From positions 1 to 37,039 of the forward strand of contig DLKD01000057.1 of the NCBI GenBank assembly GCA_002477755.1: a DNA stretch of 37,039 nucleotides. Reading direction: 5' to 3'. Positions 17,571-27,722 of this stretch are shown one piece after another. Position 1 is the stretch's first letter. Every line of letters begins with the position of its first letter. Under the pieces are notes generated by a model, which did no database searches, was not told the origin of the DNA, and worked only from the letters and a program-made list of their open reading frames with translations. The stretch is from Gordonia sp. UBA7599. Lineage in GTDB: Bacteria > Actinomycetota > Actinomycetes > Mycobacteriales > Mycobacteriaceae. The translations under genes were made by a program, and so were the position numbers.

Positions 17571-18554
17571 ATGACGGCGCTTCCAGCGGCCGATACCGTT
17601 GGACGCGTGATCGAGCGGATGGAGCGCCACCAGATCGCGGTCTACCTGCTGTCGATGGCGCTCGGCGCGGTCATCGGGTTCTCGGCCCCCCGCACCGGCC
17701 CGGTTCTCGAGCACGCGATCAACCCAGCCCTCGGCGCACTGCTGTACGTGACGTTCCTGCAGGTCCCCGCCCGTGATCTCGCGCGCTCGCTTCGCGACGG
17801 GCGGTTCCTCGCGGCGATCCTGACGGTCAACTTCGTCGTCGTACCGCTGGTCGTCGCAGTCCTGTTCGCATTCCTGCCCACACAGGAGGCGATCAGCGTC
17901 GGCGTCCTACTCGTCTTGCTGTGCCCGTGCGTCGACTACGTCATCGTCTTCACCGGTCTCGCCGACGGCGACAACCGTCGTCTGCTGAGCGCGACGCCGC
18001 TGCTGCTGCTCCTGCAGATGGCGCTCCTACCGCTGTATCTGACCCTCTTCCTCGGCGACGACCTGCGCGAGATCGTCGACGTCGGGCCGTTCCTGCGGGC
18101 ATTTGTCTTCCTGATCGTCATCCCGCTGGCTCTGGCCTGGCTGACCCAGGCTTGGTCGGCGCGCACTCGGGCCGGACAGAGGGTCGCCACCGGAGCAGGT
18201 GCGCTGATGGTGCCGTTGATGGCCGTAGTGCTGGCCGTCGTCGTCGCATCGCAAATCCCTCGGATCGACGGCAACCTCGGCGCACTGGCCCCGGTGATCG
18301 TCGTGTACGCCGCGTTCCTCGTCGTCATGCCACTCGCCGGCAAAGCCGTCGCTGGGCTGTTGCGCCTCGACGTCCCGGCCTCCCGTGCCGTCGCCTTCTC
18401 CGGCGCGACCCGCAATTCCCTGGTCGTACTACCACTCGCTCTCGCCCTGCCCACCGGGTACGAGCTGGCTGCAGCCGCCGTCGTCGCACAGACCCTCGTC
18501 GAGATGGTCGGGATGGTCGTCTACGTCCGCGCGATCCCCCGGTTGGTCCGCTAG
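17571..18554 (+). CDS. BASS / arsenite-efflux-type transporter
   Basis: Integral membrane transporter of the bile-acid:Na+ symporter/ACR3 superfamily, often annotated as an arsenic resistance protein in relatives. The 327-residue protein has about ten hydrophobic helices. Landmarks are VYLLSMALGAVIGFSAP, INPALGALLYVTFLQVP, VLLVLLCPCVDYVIVFTGLA (a Cys between helices, as in the ACR3-like branch) and FSGATRNSLVVLPLALALP near the end. The start is uncertain: ATG 17571, GTG 17607 and ATG 17619 (MERHQIAVYLL) are all in frame, and the last is closest to the homologous region. No arsR or arsC is adjacent, so an arsenite substrate is not supported by context. Confidence 0.8.
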   Translation: MTALPAADTVGRVIERMERHQIAVYLLSMALGAVIGFSAPRTGPVLEHAINPALGALLYVTFLQVPARDLARSLRDGRFLAAILTVNFVVVPLVVAVLFAFLPTQEAISVGVLLVLLCPCVDYVIVFTGLADGDNRRLLSATPLLLLLQMALLPLYLTLFLGDDLREIVDVGPFLRAFVFLIVIPLALAWLTQAWSARTRAGQRVATGAGALMVPLMAVVLAVVVASQIPRIDGNLGALAPVIVVYAAFLVVMPLAGKAVAGLLRLDVPASRAVAFSGATRNSLVVLPLALALPTGYELAAAAVVAQTLVEMVGMVVYVRAIPRLVR

Positions 18555-18657
18555 CCGTATTTCCCCGACACCCCGTTCCAATCAGCGCGGGCACAAGATC
18601 GACCCGCGTGACACCACCGGGATTGGATGGTCGCACACCCCGACCAAAGGACATCCG

Positions 18658-20028
18658 ATGACCCGCCAGCTGCACCTCGGAGGCTTTCTAATCGCCTCAC
18701 CCGTCACCCATTCGCACGCCGCGTGGCGCCACCCCGGCTCGGAGACCGACTACTTCGGACCCGACCACTACCACCGCATCGGCCGCATCCTGGAGCGCGG
18801 CACTTTCGACTTCGCGTTCTTCGCCGACCTGCTCGCGGCACCCGTGCGGTTCGGCGGCGACCAGTCCGAGCCGTTCCGCCGTGGCACGCAGGCCGCCGCG
18901 ACCATCGACCCCAGCCTCGTCGCGGCGAGCATCGGCGCGGTCACCACCCGCCTGGGCATCGCGGTAACCAAGTCGACGACCTACTTCCACCCATACGAGC
19001 TCGCGCGCGTCTTCGGATCGCTGGATCATCTGACCCGCGGCCGTATCGCGTGGAACATCGTCACCTCGCTCTCCCAGGCGGAGGCGCAGAACTTCGGGTT
19101 CGACGAGCACGTCGCGCACGACGAGCGCTACACCCGGGCCGAGGAGTTCGTGTCGACGGCCATCAAACTGTGGTCGAGTTGGGATGCCGACGCGGTGACG
19201 GCCGACAAGGCCACCGGCGTGTGGGCCGACCCGTCGAAGATCCACACCGTCGACCATGCCGGTGACCACTACCGCACACGCGGGCCGCTCAACCAGCCAC
19301 GCTCGCCGCAGCATCGGCCGGTCCTCATCCAGGCCGGCTCATCGGACACCGGCCGCAACTTCGCGGCCCGCTGGGCCGAGGCGATTTTCGAGATCGACCC
19401 GACGCCGGAGGGCCGCAAGGCCTACTACGACGACGTGAAGAGTCGCGCATCGAACTTCGGGCGCAATCCCGACCACGTGAAGGTCTTTCCGTCGTTCATC
19501 CCGTTCATCGGCGAGACCGAGTCCATCGCCCGTGAGAAGCAGGCCTTCCACAACGAGCTCGCCGATCCCATCTCCGGTCTCATCACATTGTCGGTGCACA
19601 CCGATCACGACTTCTCGCAGTACGACCTCGACGCACCCGTCGAGGACGTCGTGGTGAGCGGCACGCAGGGCCTGTTCGACGTGGCGCGGCGCCTCTCGCA
19701 GCGCGACAGCCTCACCCTGCGAGACATCGGAAAGCTCTACGCGCAGGGTGTCCTGCTGCCGCAGTTCGTGGGTGCCGCTTCCGACGTCGCCGATCAGATC
19801 GAGGAGTCGTTCCGCGGTGGGGAGGCCGACGGTTTCATCGTGTCCAGCGCGCAGGCACCGGGAACGTTCAACGAGTTCGTCGACTACGTCGTACCCGAGC
19901 TGCGCCGCCGCGGCCTGTTCCGCACCGAATACGAGGGGACGACGCTGCGCGAGCACCTGGGCCTCGGCGATCCGCACGATGACCTGCCCGCCGACATCCG
20001 AGGCGAGGAGATCCGTCTGGGCGCGTGA
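18658..20028 (+). CDS. FMNH2-dependent monooxygenase, NtaA/SnaA/DszA (luciferase-like) family
   Basis: Flavin-dependent two-component monooxygenase, large subunit. Family members oxidise nitrilotriacetate, EDTA, sulfones or similar compounds using FMNH2 from a separate reductase. The 456-residue TIM-barrel protein shows DFAFFADLLAAP, LDHLTRGRIAWNIVTS and EAQNFGFDEHVAHDERYTRA (a family hallmark). Others are HRPVLIQAGSSDTGRNFAAR (flavin phosphate site) and ADGFIVSSAQAPGTFNEFVD. The ATG at 18658 follows AAAGGA with 6 bases between; upstream in-frame codons lack homology. No reductase gene adjoins it, so the partner is elsewhere. The substrate cannot be assigned. Confidence 0.88.
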   Translation: MTRQLHLGGFLIASPVTHSHAAWRHPGSETDYFGPDHYHRIGRILERGTFDFAFFADLLAAPVRFGGDQSEPFRRGTQAAATIDPSLVAASIGAVTTRLGIAVTKSTTYFHPYELARVFGSLDHLTRGRIAWNIVTSLSQAEAQNFGFDEHVAHDERYTRAEEFVSTAIKLWSSWDADAVTADKATGVWADPSKIHTVDHAGDHYRTRGPLNQPRSPQHRPVLIQAGSSDTGRNFAARWAEAIFEIDPTPEGRKAYYDDVKSRASNFGRNPDHVKVFPSFIPFIGETESIAREKQAFHNELADPISGLITLSVHTDHDFSQYDLDAPVEDVVVSGTQGLFDVARRLSQRDSLTLRDIGKLYAQGVLLPQFVGAASDVADQIEESFRGGEADGFIVSSAQAPGTFNEFVDYVVPELRRRGLFRTEYEGTTLREHLGLGDPHDDLPADIRGEEIRLGA

Positions 20029-20089
20029 TCGAGCCTCTCGGTGGTCGAGTGCTCCGCAACGAATGAGCGGACGTATCGAGCTCCGACTT

Positions 20090-20116
20090 CTAATTTCGGC
20101 TAACCGAAGTTAGAGT
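20090..20116 (+). promoter_or_regulatory. DtxR/MntR-type operator and leaderless promoter of the metal ABC operon
   Basis: CTAATTTCGG-CTAA-CCGAAGTTAG (20090-20113) is a 10-bp inverted repeat with one mismatch. TAGAGT (20111-20116) is a -10 hexamer with six bases before the ATG at 20123, so the transcript is probably leaderless and the operator overlaps the promoter. Because the binding protein is manganese-type, a Mn2+-dependent repressor (MntR) is the likely ligand. That identity is inference. Confidence 0.7.
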
Positions 20117-20122
20117 ATTGGA

Positions 20123-21043
20123 ATGGCGAAAGTGCTCGGCTGGTGGACTGCCGCGGTGGTCGCCGCAGTGCTGCTGGCCGGGTGCACACTCCCCCGGGAG
20201 GCCCGCGACGCATCGGGCAAGCCCGTCGTCGTCACGACGTTCACCGTCCTGGCCGACATCGCCGCCAACGTCGCCGGGGACCGGCTCACCGTCGAATCCA
20301 TCACCAAGTCCGGTGCGGAGATCCACGGATACGAGCCGACCCCCGGCGACGTGCGCAAGGCCGCCGGTGCGGTCCTGGTCATCCGCAACGGATTGGGCCT
20401 GGACAGGTGGTTCGACCAGTTCACCGACGACTTGCCCGCGCCGAGCATCGACGCCTCCAACGGTGTCGTCCCGATCCCCATCGCTTCCGACGCGTACGCG
20501 GGCAAGCCGAATCCGCACGCATGGATGAGCCCGCTGAACGTCGAGACCTACGTCGACAACATCGTCAAAGCGTTCATCCGCATCGACCCCGACGGTGCTC
20601 CTGTGTTCCGCGCGAACGCCGCCGCCTACAAGCAGCAGCTGCGCGACGTCCAGCACGACCTGGTCACCTCGTTGCGCACCCTGCCCGTCAACGAGCGGGC
20701 GCTCGTGACCTGCGAAGGGGCGTTCTCCTACCTGGCCCGAGACACCGGCCTGACCGAGGCGTACATCTGGCCGGTGAACGCCGAGCAGCAGGCGGTCCCG
20801 CGGCAGGTCGCGGCGACTATCGACTTCGTGCGCGCCCAGCGGGTCCCGGCGGTGTTCTGCGAGTCCACCGTCTCCGACAAAGCCATGCAGCGCGTCGCGG
20901 CGGCGTCGGGCGCTCGCTTCGGCGGCATCCTCTACGTCGACTCGCTGTCACTGGCCGACGGTCCCGTGCCCACCTACCTCGACCTCATCCGTCACGACGC
21001 CCGCACCATCGTCGACGGCCTCACCGGGAGGAACGCGCAGTGA
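20123..21043 (+). CDS. Manganese-type ABC transporter substrate-binding lipoprotein
   Basis: Extracytoplasmic metal-binding lipoprotein of the cluster A-I (ZnuA/PsaA/MntC) family. A signal peptide ends in the lipobox LLAGC, with the lipidated cysteine at 21. The four metal ligands align as H68 (EIHGYEPTPGD), H132 (NPHAWMSP), E198 (TCEGAFSYLARDTGL) and D273 (LYVDSLS). A Glu at the third position and no His-rich loop are typical of Mn2+ binders rather than Zn2+ binders, so manganese import is favoured. 306 residues, complete. It overlaps the ATPase start by four bases (GTGA). First gene of a four-gene, translationally coupled operon preceded by a DtxR/MntR-type operator. Confidence 0.9.
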   Translation: MAKVLGWWTAAVVAAVLLAGCTLPREARDASGKPVVVTTFTVLADIAANVAGDRLTVESITKSGAEIHGYEPTPGDVRKAAGAVLVIRNGLGLDRWFDQFTDDLPAPSIDASNGVVPIPIASDAYAGKPNPHAWMSPLNVETYVDNIVKAFIRIDPDGAPVFRANAAAYKQQLRDVQHDLVTSLRTLPVNERALVTCEGAFSYLARDTGLTEAYIWPVNAEQQAVPRQVAATIDFVRAQRVPAVFCESTVSDKAMQRVAAASGARFGGILYVDSLSLADGPVPTYLDLIRHDARTIVDGLTGRNAQ

Positions 21044-21783
21044 GCGACGCCCTGCAAGTGCGATCGGCAACCGTGAGCTACGGCGAGGTCCACGCGCTCG
21101 ACGACGTCAGCATCGACGTGCCTCGCGGCACCGTCTGTGCGCTGATCGGGATGAACGGTTCCGGCAAGTCGACGCTGTTCAAGACGATCATGGGCATGGT
21201 CACCCCGCAATCGGGCAGTGTCACGATCTGCGGGATGACACCGGCAGACGCGCGCAAGAAGGGCGTCGTCAGTTATGTCCCACAGTCCGAGGACATCGAC
21301 TGGACGTTCCCGCTGTCGGTGCGCGACGTCGTGATGACCGGCCGCTACGGGCATCTCGGCTTCACTCGACGGCCGCGGCGCGCCGACCGGGAAGCCGTCG
21401 CCGCCGCACTCGACCGCGTCGAACTCGCCGACCTCCAGCACCGACAGATCGGCCGACTCTCCGGCGGCCAACGCAAACGGGCGTTCGTCGCACGCGCGAT
21501 TGCGCAGGACGCGCAGGTCCTACTGCTCGACGAGCCGTTCGCCGGCGTCGACAAGCGGTCCGAAGCCTCGATCACCGCGCTGCTGCGCGAGGAGGCGGCA
21601 GCCGGTTCGACGGTCCTCATCTCCACCCACGACCTGCACTCGGTGCCCGACCTGGCCGATCAGGCAATCCTCCTGCACCGGCGGGTCCTCGCCCACGGCG
21701 ATCCCGCCGAGGTCGTGATGCCCAACAACCTGGTACGGGCATTCGGGCTCGACCCACTCGAACACCGGAGGGCACGACGATGA
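21040..21783 (+). CDS. Metal (Mn-type) ABC transporter ATPase
   Basis: ATP-hydrolysing subunit of the importer. The 247-residue protein has Walker A GMNGSGKST, a Q-loop in SYVPQSEDIDW (the PQ.EDIDW form typical of Mn/Zn importers), the ABC signature LSGGQRKR, Walker B VLLLDEPFAGVD and the switch histidine in STHDLH. The GTG at 21040 is chosen because it overlaps the lipoprotein stop and is preceded by GGGAGG (21026-21031). Its own stop overlaps the permease ATG. No sign of damage. Confidence 0.93.
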   Translation: MSDALQVRSATVSYGEVHALDDVSIDVPRGTVCALIGMNGSGKSTLFKTIMGMVTPQSGSVTICGMTPADARKKGVVSYVPQSEDIDWTFPLSVRDVVMTGRYGHLGFTRRPRRADREAVAAALDRVELADLQHRQIGRLSGGQRKRAFVARAIAQDAQVLLLDEPFAGVDKRSEASITALLREEAAAGSTVLISTHDLHSVPDLADQAILLHRRVLAHGDPAEVVMPNNLVRAFGLDPLEHRRARR

Positions 21784-22688
21784 GCGGGCTGATCGAATTC
21801 TTCGCCGAGCCGTTCCGGTTCGGGTTCATGACCAACGCGCTGTTGGCGACGCTGATCGCCTCGACCGTATGTGCGCTGCTGTCGTGCTGGCTGGTGCTCA
21901 TCGGCTGGTCGCTGATGGGCGACGCCGTGTCGCACGCCGTGCTGCCCGGCGTCGTGCTCGCCTACATCGTCGGGGCGCCGTTCGCGGTGGGGGCCGTCAT
22001 CTTCGGCTTCCTCGCCGTCGCTCTGATCGGCGCGGTGCGCGACCAGGGGCGGGTGAAGGAAGACGCCGCCATCGGAATCGTGTTCACGACATTGTTCGCG
22101 CTCGGTTTGGTGCTGATCTCGGTGACCCCGAGTCAGACTGACCTGAACCACATCATCTTCGGCAACCTGCTGGGCGTCTCCACGTCGGACCTGCTGCAGA
22201 TCGCGATCCTCGGCGCCATCGTCGCCGCGGTGCTGATCCTCAAGCGCCGTGATTTCACGCTGTACGCCTTCGACCCCACCCACGCCTTTGCGATCGGCAT
22301 GAACCCCCGGCTGATCGGCGCGACGCTGCTCGGACTGCTGGCGCTCACGGCGGTCACCGCGCTGCAGGTCGTCGGGATCGTGCTGGTCGTCGCGATGCTC
22401 ATCATCCCCGGGGCCACCGCCTACCTCCTCACCGATCGCTTCCGGACCATGCTGGTCCTCGCGCCGGCATTCGCCGTAGTCTGCGGCATCGTCGGCCTGT
22501 ATATCTCCTTCTACGCCAACACCTCGACCGGCGGCATGGTGGTGCTCACGCAGGGCGCACTGTTCTTCCTGGTCTACCTCTTCGCACCCGATCGCGGCGT
22601 GCTCACCGGATGGGTGCGCGCCCGCGCCGGTGCAGCGGGGCGCGGACCGGAACCGGTCACGCGGTCCGACCTATACTCAGCGGGATGA
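21780..22688 (+). CDS. Metal (Mn-type) ABC transporter permease, ABC-3 family
   Basis: Membrane channel subunit of the importer. The 302-residue protein has about eight or nine hydrophobic helices. ABC-3 family landmarks are FMTNALLATLIASTVCALLS, GDAVSHAVLPGVVLAYIVGA (the conserved SHAxLPG loop), AVTALQVVGIVLVVAMLIIP (the VG.LLV.A.LI.P stretch) and GLYISFYANTSTGGMVVL. The ATG overlaps the ATPase stop (ATGA), and its stop overlaps the kinase start (ATGA). All four genes are thus read as one chain. The C-terminus has a short basic/Gly tail. Confidence 0.92.
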   Translation: MSGLIEFFAEPFRFGFMTNALLATLIASTVCALLSCWLVLIGWSLMGDAVSHAVLPGVVLAYIVGAPFAVGAVIFGFLAVALIGAVRDQGRVKEDAAIGIVFTTLFALGLVLISVTPSQTDLNHIIFGNLLGVSTSDLLQIAILGAIVAAVLILKRRDFTLYAFDPTHAFAIGMNPRLIGATLLGLLALTAVTALQVVGIVLVVAMLIIPGATAYLLTDRFRTMLVLAPAFAVVCGIVGLYISFYANTSTGGMVVLTQGALFFLVYLFAPDRGVLTGWVRARAGAAGRGPEPVTRSDLYSAG

Positions 22689-23836
22689 CCACCGCGCACC
22701 GTGTCCCCGGCCCCGATCTTCTGGTGGCCGGGCGCTATCGACTGCACTCGCGCATCGGCGACGGCGGGATGGGCTCGGTCTGGCTCGCCAAAGACCAGTT
22801 GCTGCACCGTGACGTGGCCTGCAAGCGCATCATCTCCCTCGACGGATTGTCCGAGGAGAGTGCCGATCTGATCCGCAGCAAGGCGCTGCGCGAGGGGCGC
22901 ATCGCGGCACGGTTGTCGCACGACAATGCCGTCGCCGTCCACGACGTGGTGATCGACTACGGAACACCCTGGTTGGTGATGGAGTACGCCCCGTCGCGCA
23001 GCGTCGCGCAGATCCTGCACACCGTCGGGACGCTGAGCTTCATCGATGCCGCACAGATCGGCGCGCAACTCGCCGCCGCGATGACACAGGCACATGCCGC
23101 GGGGATCGTCCACCGCGACATCAAGCCCGGCAACATCCTGATCACCGGGAAGGGTCCCGATGCGGGGCACGTGAAACTCACCGACTTCGGCATCGCCTAC
23201 CTCAAGCATGAGGAGACCGAGCTCGACGACGATCTCGTATCCGGTACGCCCGCGTACTTCGCGCCCGAGGTGGCCCGCGGATCGGCGCCGGGCGACGCGT
23301 CCGACGTGTACTCACTGGGCGCGACGATTTACACGATGGTCGAGGGCGAGCCGCCGTTCGGCGTCTCCGACGACGTTCCCGCACTGCTGGACCGGGTTGC
23401 CCGTGCGCAGATCCGGCCGCCGCAGAAGGCGGGACCGCTCGAGCCCATCCTGTTGGCGATGCTCACCCCCGGACCGTCGAAGCGGCCGACGATGGCGCAG
23501 GTGCGCGACCAGCTGGCCGGCCTCGTCGCCACGTACAACCACACCACGCCCGCGCAGGTCCTGGAAGGACGCATCCGCCGGGCCGACGGCGCGGTTCCGG
23601 TGTGGGCGCTCACGACGCCGCAGGCACCGCGACTGAGCACCGGGTCCTATGCGCGGTCCTCTTTGCCCGCACCGCCCCCGCCACCACGTGCGATGCCGAT
23701 GGCCTATCCCCCGCGCGCCGCGACGTCGCGTCCGCCGGCCTGGCAGCGGCGTTTCCTGGCACACCGGACGCTGGTGATGTCAGCGGTGTCGGCGGCCGTG
23801 CTCGTCGTCGTGCTGATCTTGATCATGGCGCTGTAG
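22685..23836 (+). CDS. Membrane-anchored Ser/Thr protein kinase (PknB-like) without sensor domain
   Basis: Hanks-type kinase, 383 residues. The glycine loop is GDGGMGSVWLAKD (25-37), the catalytic lysine K47 (VACKRI) and the C-helix glutamate E70. The catalytic loop HRDIKPGN has D145, DFG has D167, and the activation segment ends SGTPAYFAPEV, so it looks active. The kinase domain ends near 290. A Pro-rich juxtamembrane linker follows, then one helix at about 362-383 (MSAVSAAVLVVVLILIM), and the protein stops there. It has no extracellular PASTA or other sensor domain. The start at 22685 overlaps the permease stop by four bases, an unusual coupling to a metal importer. Substrates are unknown; regulation by or of the importer is an inference from gene order. 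Confidence 0.92.
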   Translation: MTTAHRVPGPDLLVAGRYRLHSRIGDGGMGSVWLAKDQLLHRDVACKRIISLDGLSEESADLIRSKALREGRIAARLSHDNAVAVHDVVIDYGTPWLVMEYAPSRSVAQILHTVGTLSFIDAAQIGAQLAAAMTQAHAAGIVHRDIKPGNILITGKGPDAGHVKLTDFGIAYLKHEETELDDDLVSGTPAYFAPEVARGSAPGDASDVYSLGATIYTMVEGEPPFGVSDDVPALLDRVARAQIRPPQKAGPLEPILLAMLTPGPSKRPTMAQVRDQLAGLVATYNHTTPAQVLEGRIRRADGAVPVWALTTPQAPRLSTGSYARSSLPAPPPPPRAMPMAYPPRAATSRPPAWQRRFLAHRTLVMSAVSAAVLVVVLILIMAL

Positions 23837-23899
23837 AACGGCAGTCTCAGCACTCTGATTTGCCCACTCCGAGCGGCAGTTCTCACCGCCGACGGGGAG

Positions 23900-25480
<1,581 letters not shown>

Positions 25481-25546
25481 GGGTCGAGTCTAGTGGGGGC
25501 CCACGCCGACGGTCGGACTGGCGTCGGGTCGCACGTCTGAACCCCT

Positions 25547-25572
25547 CACCGTTTCGTCAACCCAACATCGAT
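25547..25572 (+). repeat. Half copy of the CACCGTTTCGTCAACCC palindromic repeat
   Basis: CACCGTTTCGTCAACCC at 25547-25563 is identical to the left arm of the full palindrome at 31463-31520. Similarity continues through ACATCGATC into its centre, but the right arm is missing. It lies between guaA and the DUF1801 gene (119-base gap). It reads as a decayed or solo half-element of an interspersed repeat family. Confidence 0.75.
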
Positions 25573-25599
25573 CCGGCGATTGGCAGCATGGTGGTGGTT

Positions 25600-25947
25600 T
25601 TAGTCCTTCGACTCGTTGAGCGCGACGGCGGCGCGGATCAACTCGACAAAAGCGTCGGCATTAAGCACGTCACCCTCCCCGACGTCGACGGCGCGACGCG
25701 TCCCGGCGGTGAGGCTGGCGTTGAAGACGTGCTCGGGGTCGGGCAGCGACGCACCCTTGGCGAACGTGACCTTCACCTTGTCCTTGTACGTCTCAAGCGT
25801 GCAGACCAGGCCCGACGCGCTGAACGTCGGCACACCGTCGGGGTTGGACGGCTTGCGCCACTTCACCTCTTCGACGATGCCGGCGTCGGCTCCCAGGATC
25901 AGTCCGCGGATCTCCTCGACCCGGGCCGCGCGCCAATCAGCGCTCAC
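25600..25947 (-). CDS. DUF1801-domain protein
   Basis: The 115-residue cytosolic protein matches the DUF1801 (YdhG-like) fold. Hallmarks are EEVKWRKPSNPDGVPTFSAS near residue 30, LVCTLETYKDKVKVTFAKGA, and a C-terminal helical part (LNADAFVELIRAAVALNE). Biochemical function is unknown; relatives are sometimes called iron chaperone-like. The GTG at 25947 overlaps the stop of the upstream GMC oxidoreductase by four bases (GTGA), so the two are translationally coupled. The operon link may hint at a shared role, but nothing else supports it. Confidence 0.82.
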   Translation of the reverse strand: MSADWRAARVEEIRGLILGADAGIVEEVKWRKPSNPDGVPTFSASGLVCTLETYKDKVKVTFAKGASLPDPEHVFNASLTAGTRRAVDVGEGDVLNADAFVELIRAAVALNESKD

Positions 25948-27722
25948 CCAGCCGCCTTCTCGGGCGCTTTCGCCTTCGGAGCCTTGGCGGCCACCGGCGT
26001 GATCGTCAGGCGCAAGCCACCCGGCGCATCAGCGGGGACGACCGGCGCGACGGGCGCGACCGGGTCAATCCGCACATATGCCTGCCCCTGATCGGGACGC
26101 AGGTCGGCCTCGCCCTTGTTCGGCCACAGCGACGCGGCACGCTCGGCCTGGGCGCTGATCGACAGCGACGGGTTCACCCCGAGGTTCGCGGTGATCGAAG
26201 CACCGTCGACGACGTAGAGCGAAGGGTAATTCCACACGCGGTGGTACGGGTCGATGACGCCACTGGTCGGATCGTCGGAGATGACGCATCCACCCAGGTA
26301 GTGGGCAGTGAGAGGGATGTTGAAGACATCGCCCCACGTGCCGCCGGCGAGGCCGCCGGGCAGCTTCTCGGCCATCAGTCGCGTCGCCTCGTTGCCGGCC
26401 GGGATCCACGTCGGATTCGGCTCGCCGTGGCCTTGGCGACTGGTCACGTACTTGAAGGGGCCGCGCTTGCGGACGAAGGTCGTCAGCGAGTTGTCCGACG
26501 ACTGCATCACCAGGGCGATAACGGTCTTCTGGCTCCACTGGCGGGGCACCAACAGCCGCCCGAGCAGCCACGGACGAGTCACCAGGACGCGCAGCAATTG
26601 GCCGAGGCGGTGGGCACGCGTCCCACCGTCGGTCAACACCGTCTGCAGGTAGGCCATCGCATTGGAGCCCTTGCCGTAACGGACGGGCTCGATGTGCGTG
26701 GAGTCGTCGGGATGGAACGACGAGGTGATCGCGACACCTTCGGAGAAGTCCGACTGCGGGTCCACCTTGCTCGCCATGGCGCCGAGGATCGACTCCGAGT
26801 TCGTGCGGGTCAGCACCCCCATCGCATCTGAAATCTTCGGCAGCGTCGACCCCTTGGCCGCGTGCATGAGCTTCTGCGTGTTGAACGTGCCCGCCGCCAT
26901 AACGACGTTGTCAGCGGTGAAGGTCCGCTTGCGGGCACCGAAGGGACCCCACGACGACGAGCCGTGCGTCGACACCTCCCACTTGCCGTCGGGACGCTGG
27001 CACAGACCGTCGACGGTGGTGCGCTCGATGACCTGCGCACCGGCCGATTCCGCCAAACCGAGGTAGTTCTTGACGAGAGTGTTCTTGGCGCCGACGCGAC
27101 AGCCGGTCATGCACGAGCCGCATTCGGTGCACGCGGTGCGCGTGGGACCGGCACCGCCAAAGTACGGGTCGGGCACGGTCTCGCCGGGCGCGCCGTTGCC
27201 ACCGGTCTTCGCCCCGAAGAAGACGCCGACCGGCGTCGTCACGAAGGTGTCGGCGACGCCCATATCCTCGGCGACCTCTTTGATGATCCGGTCGGAGTTG
27301 GTGAACGTCGGATTCTTGACGACGCCGAGCATTCGCGTCGCCTGGTCGTAGTGCGGGCTCAGTTCCGACTCCCAGTCGGTGATGTGGGCCCACTGCTTGT
27401 CGTTGAAGAACGGCGACGGCGGCTTGTACAGGGTGTTCGCGTAATTCAACGATCCACCGCCCACACCCGAGCCGGCAAGGATCATGACGTCCTTGAGCAG
27501 GTGGATGCGCTGGATACCGAGGAGGCCGAGCTTCGGTGCCCAGACGAACTTCCGCACTCGCCAACTCGTCTTGGCGAACTGGTCGTCGGTGAAGCGGCGA
27601 CCCGCTTCGATGACGCCGACGCGGTACCCCTTCTCCGTCAACCGGAGCGCGGTGACACTGCCGCCGAATCCGGAACCGATGATGAGCACGTCGAAATGAC
27701 TGTCTTGTGGGCTGCGAGACAT
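25944..27722 (-). CDS. GMC-family oxidoreductase, cholesterol-oxidase (ChoD)-like
   Basis: FAD-dependent oxidoreductase related to mycobacterial ChoD; steroid oxidation is a family annotation and is not proven here. With ATG 27722 (MSRSPQDSHFDVLIIG) it has 592 residues. FAD binding is by GSGFGG (16-21) and EAGRRF. A GSGVGGGSLNYANTLYKPP segment follows, then a CTECGSCMTGCRVGAKNT cysteine cluster typical of this branch. The C-terminal GMC signature is HYLGGCVIS, with VVDGASITANLGVNPSLSI. The last 40 residues are Ala/Pro/Lys-rich. ATG 27755 (MSDVTPG, preceded by AGGTG) and ATG 27782 are alternative starts. Position before guaB3 matches choD-guaB3-guaB2 of M. tuberculosis, from memory. Confidence 0.88.
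   Translation of the reverse strand: MSRSPQDSHFDVLIIGSGFGGSVTALRLTEKGYRVGVIEAGRRFTDDQFAKTSWRVRKFVWAPKLGLLGIQRIHLLKDVMILAGSGVGGGSLNYANTLYKPPSPFFNDKQWAHITDWESELSPHYDQATRMLGVVKNPTFTNSDRIIKEVAEDMGVADTFVTTPVGVFFGAKTGGNGAPGETVPDPYFGGAGPTRTACTECGSCMTGCRVGAKNTLVKNYLGLAESAGAQVIERTTVDGLCQRPDGKWEVSTHGSSSWGPFGARKRTFTADNVVMAAGTFNTQKLMHAAKGSTLPKISDAMGVLTRTNSESILGAMASKVDPQSDFSEGVAITSSFHPDDSTHIEPVRYGKGSNAMAYLQTVLTDGGTRAHRLGQLLRVLVTRPWLLGRLLVPRQWSQKTVIALVMQSSDNSLTTFVRKRGPFKYVTSRQGHGEPNPTWIPAGNEATRLMAEKLPGGLAGGTWGDVFNIPLTAHYLGGCVISDDPTSGVIDPYHRVWNYPSLYVVDGASITANLGVNPSLSISAQAERAASLWPNKGEADLRPDQGQAYVRIDPVAPVAPVVPADAPGGLRLTITPVAAKAPKAKAPEKAAG

Noticed and set aside
23837-23899. Possible terminator between the kinase gene and guaA
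   Set aside because: Only a CGGCAGT direct repeat and a short GGGAGT/ACTCCC match are present; no stable stem could be drawn.
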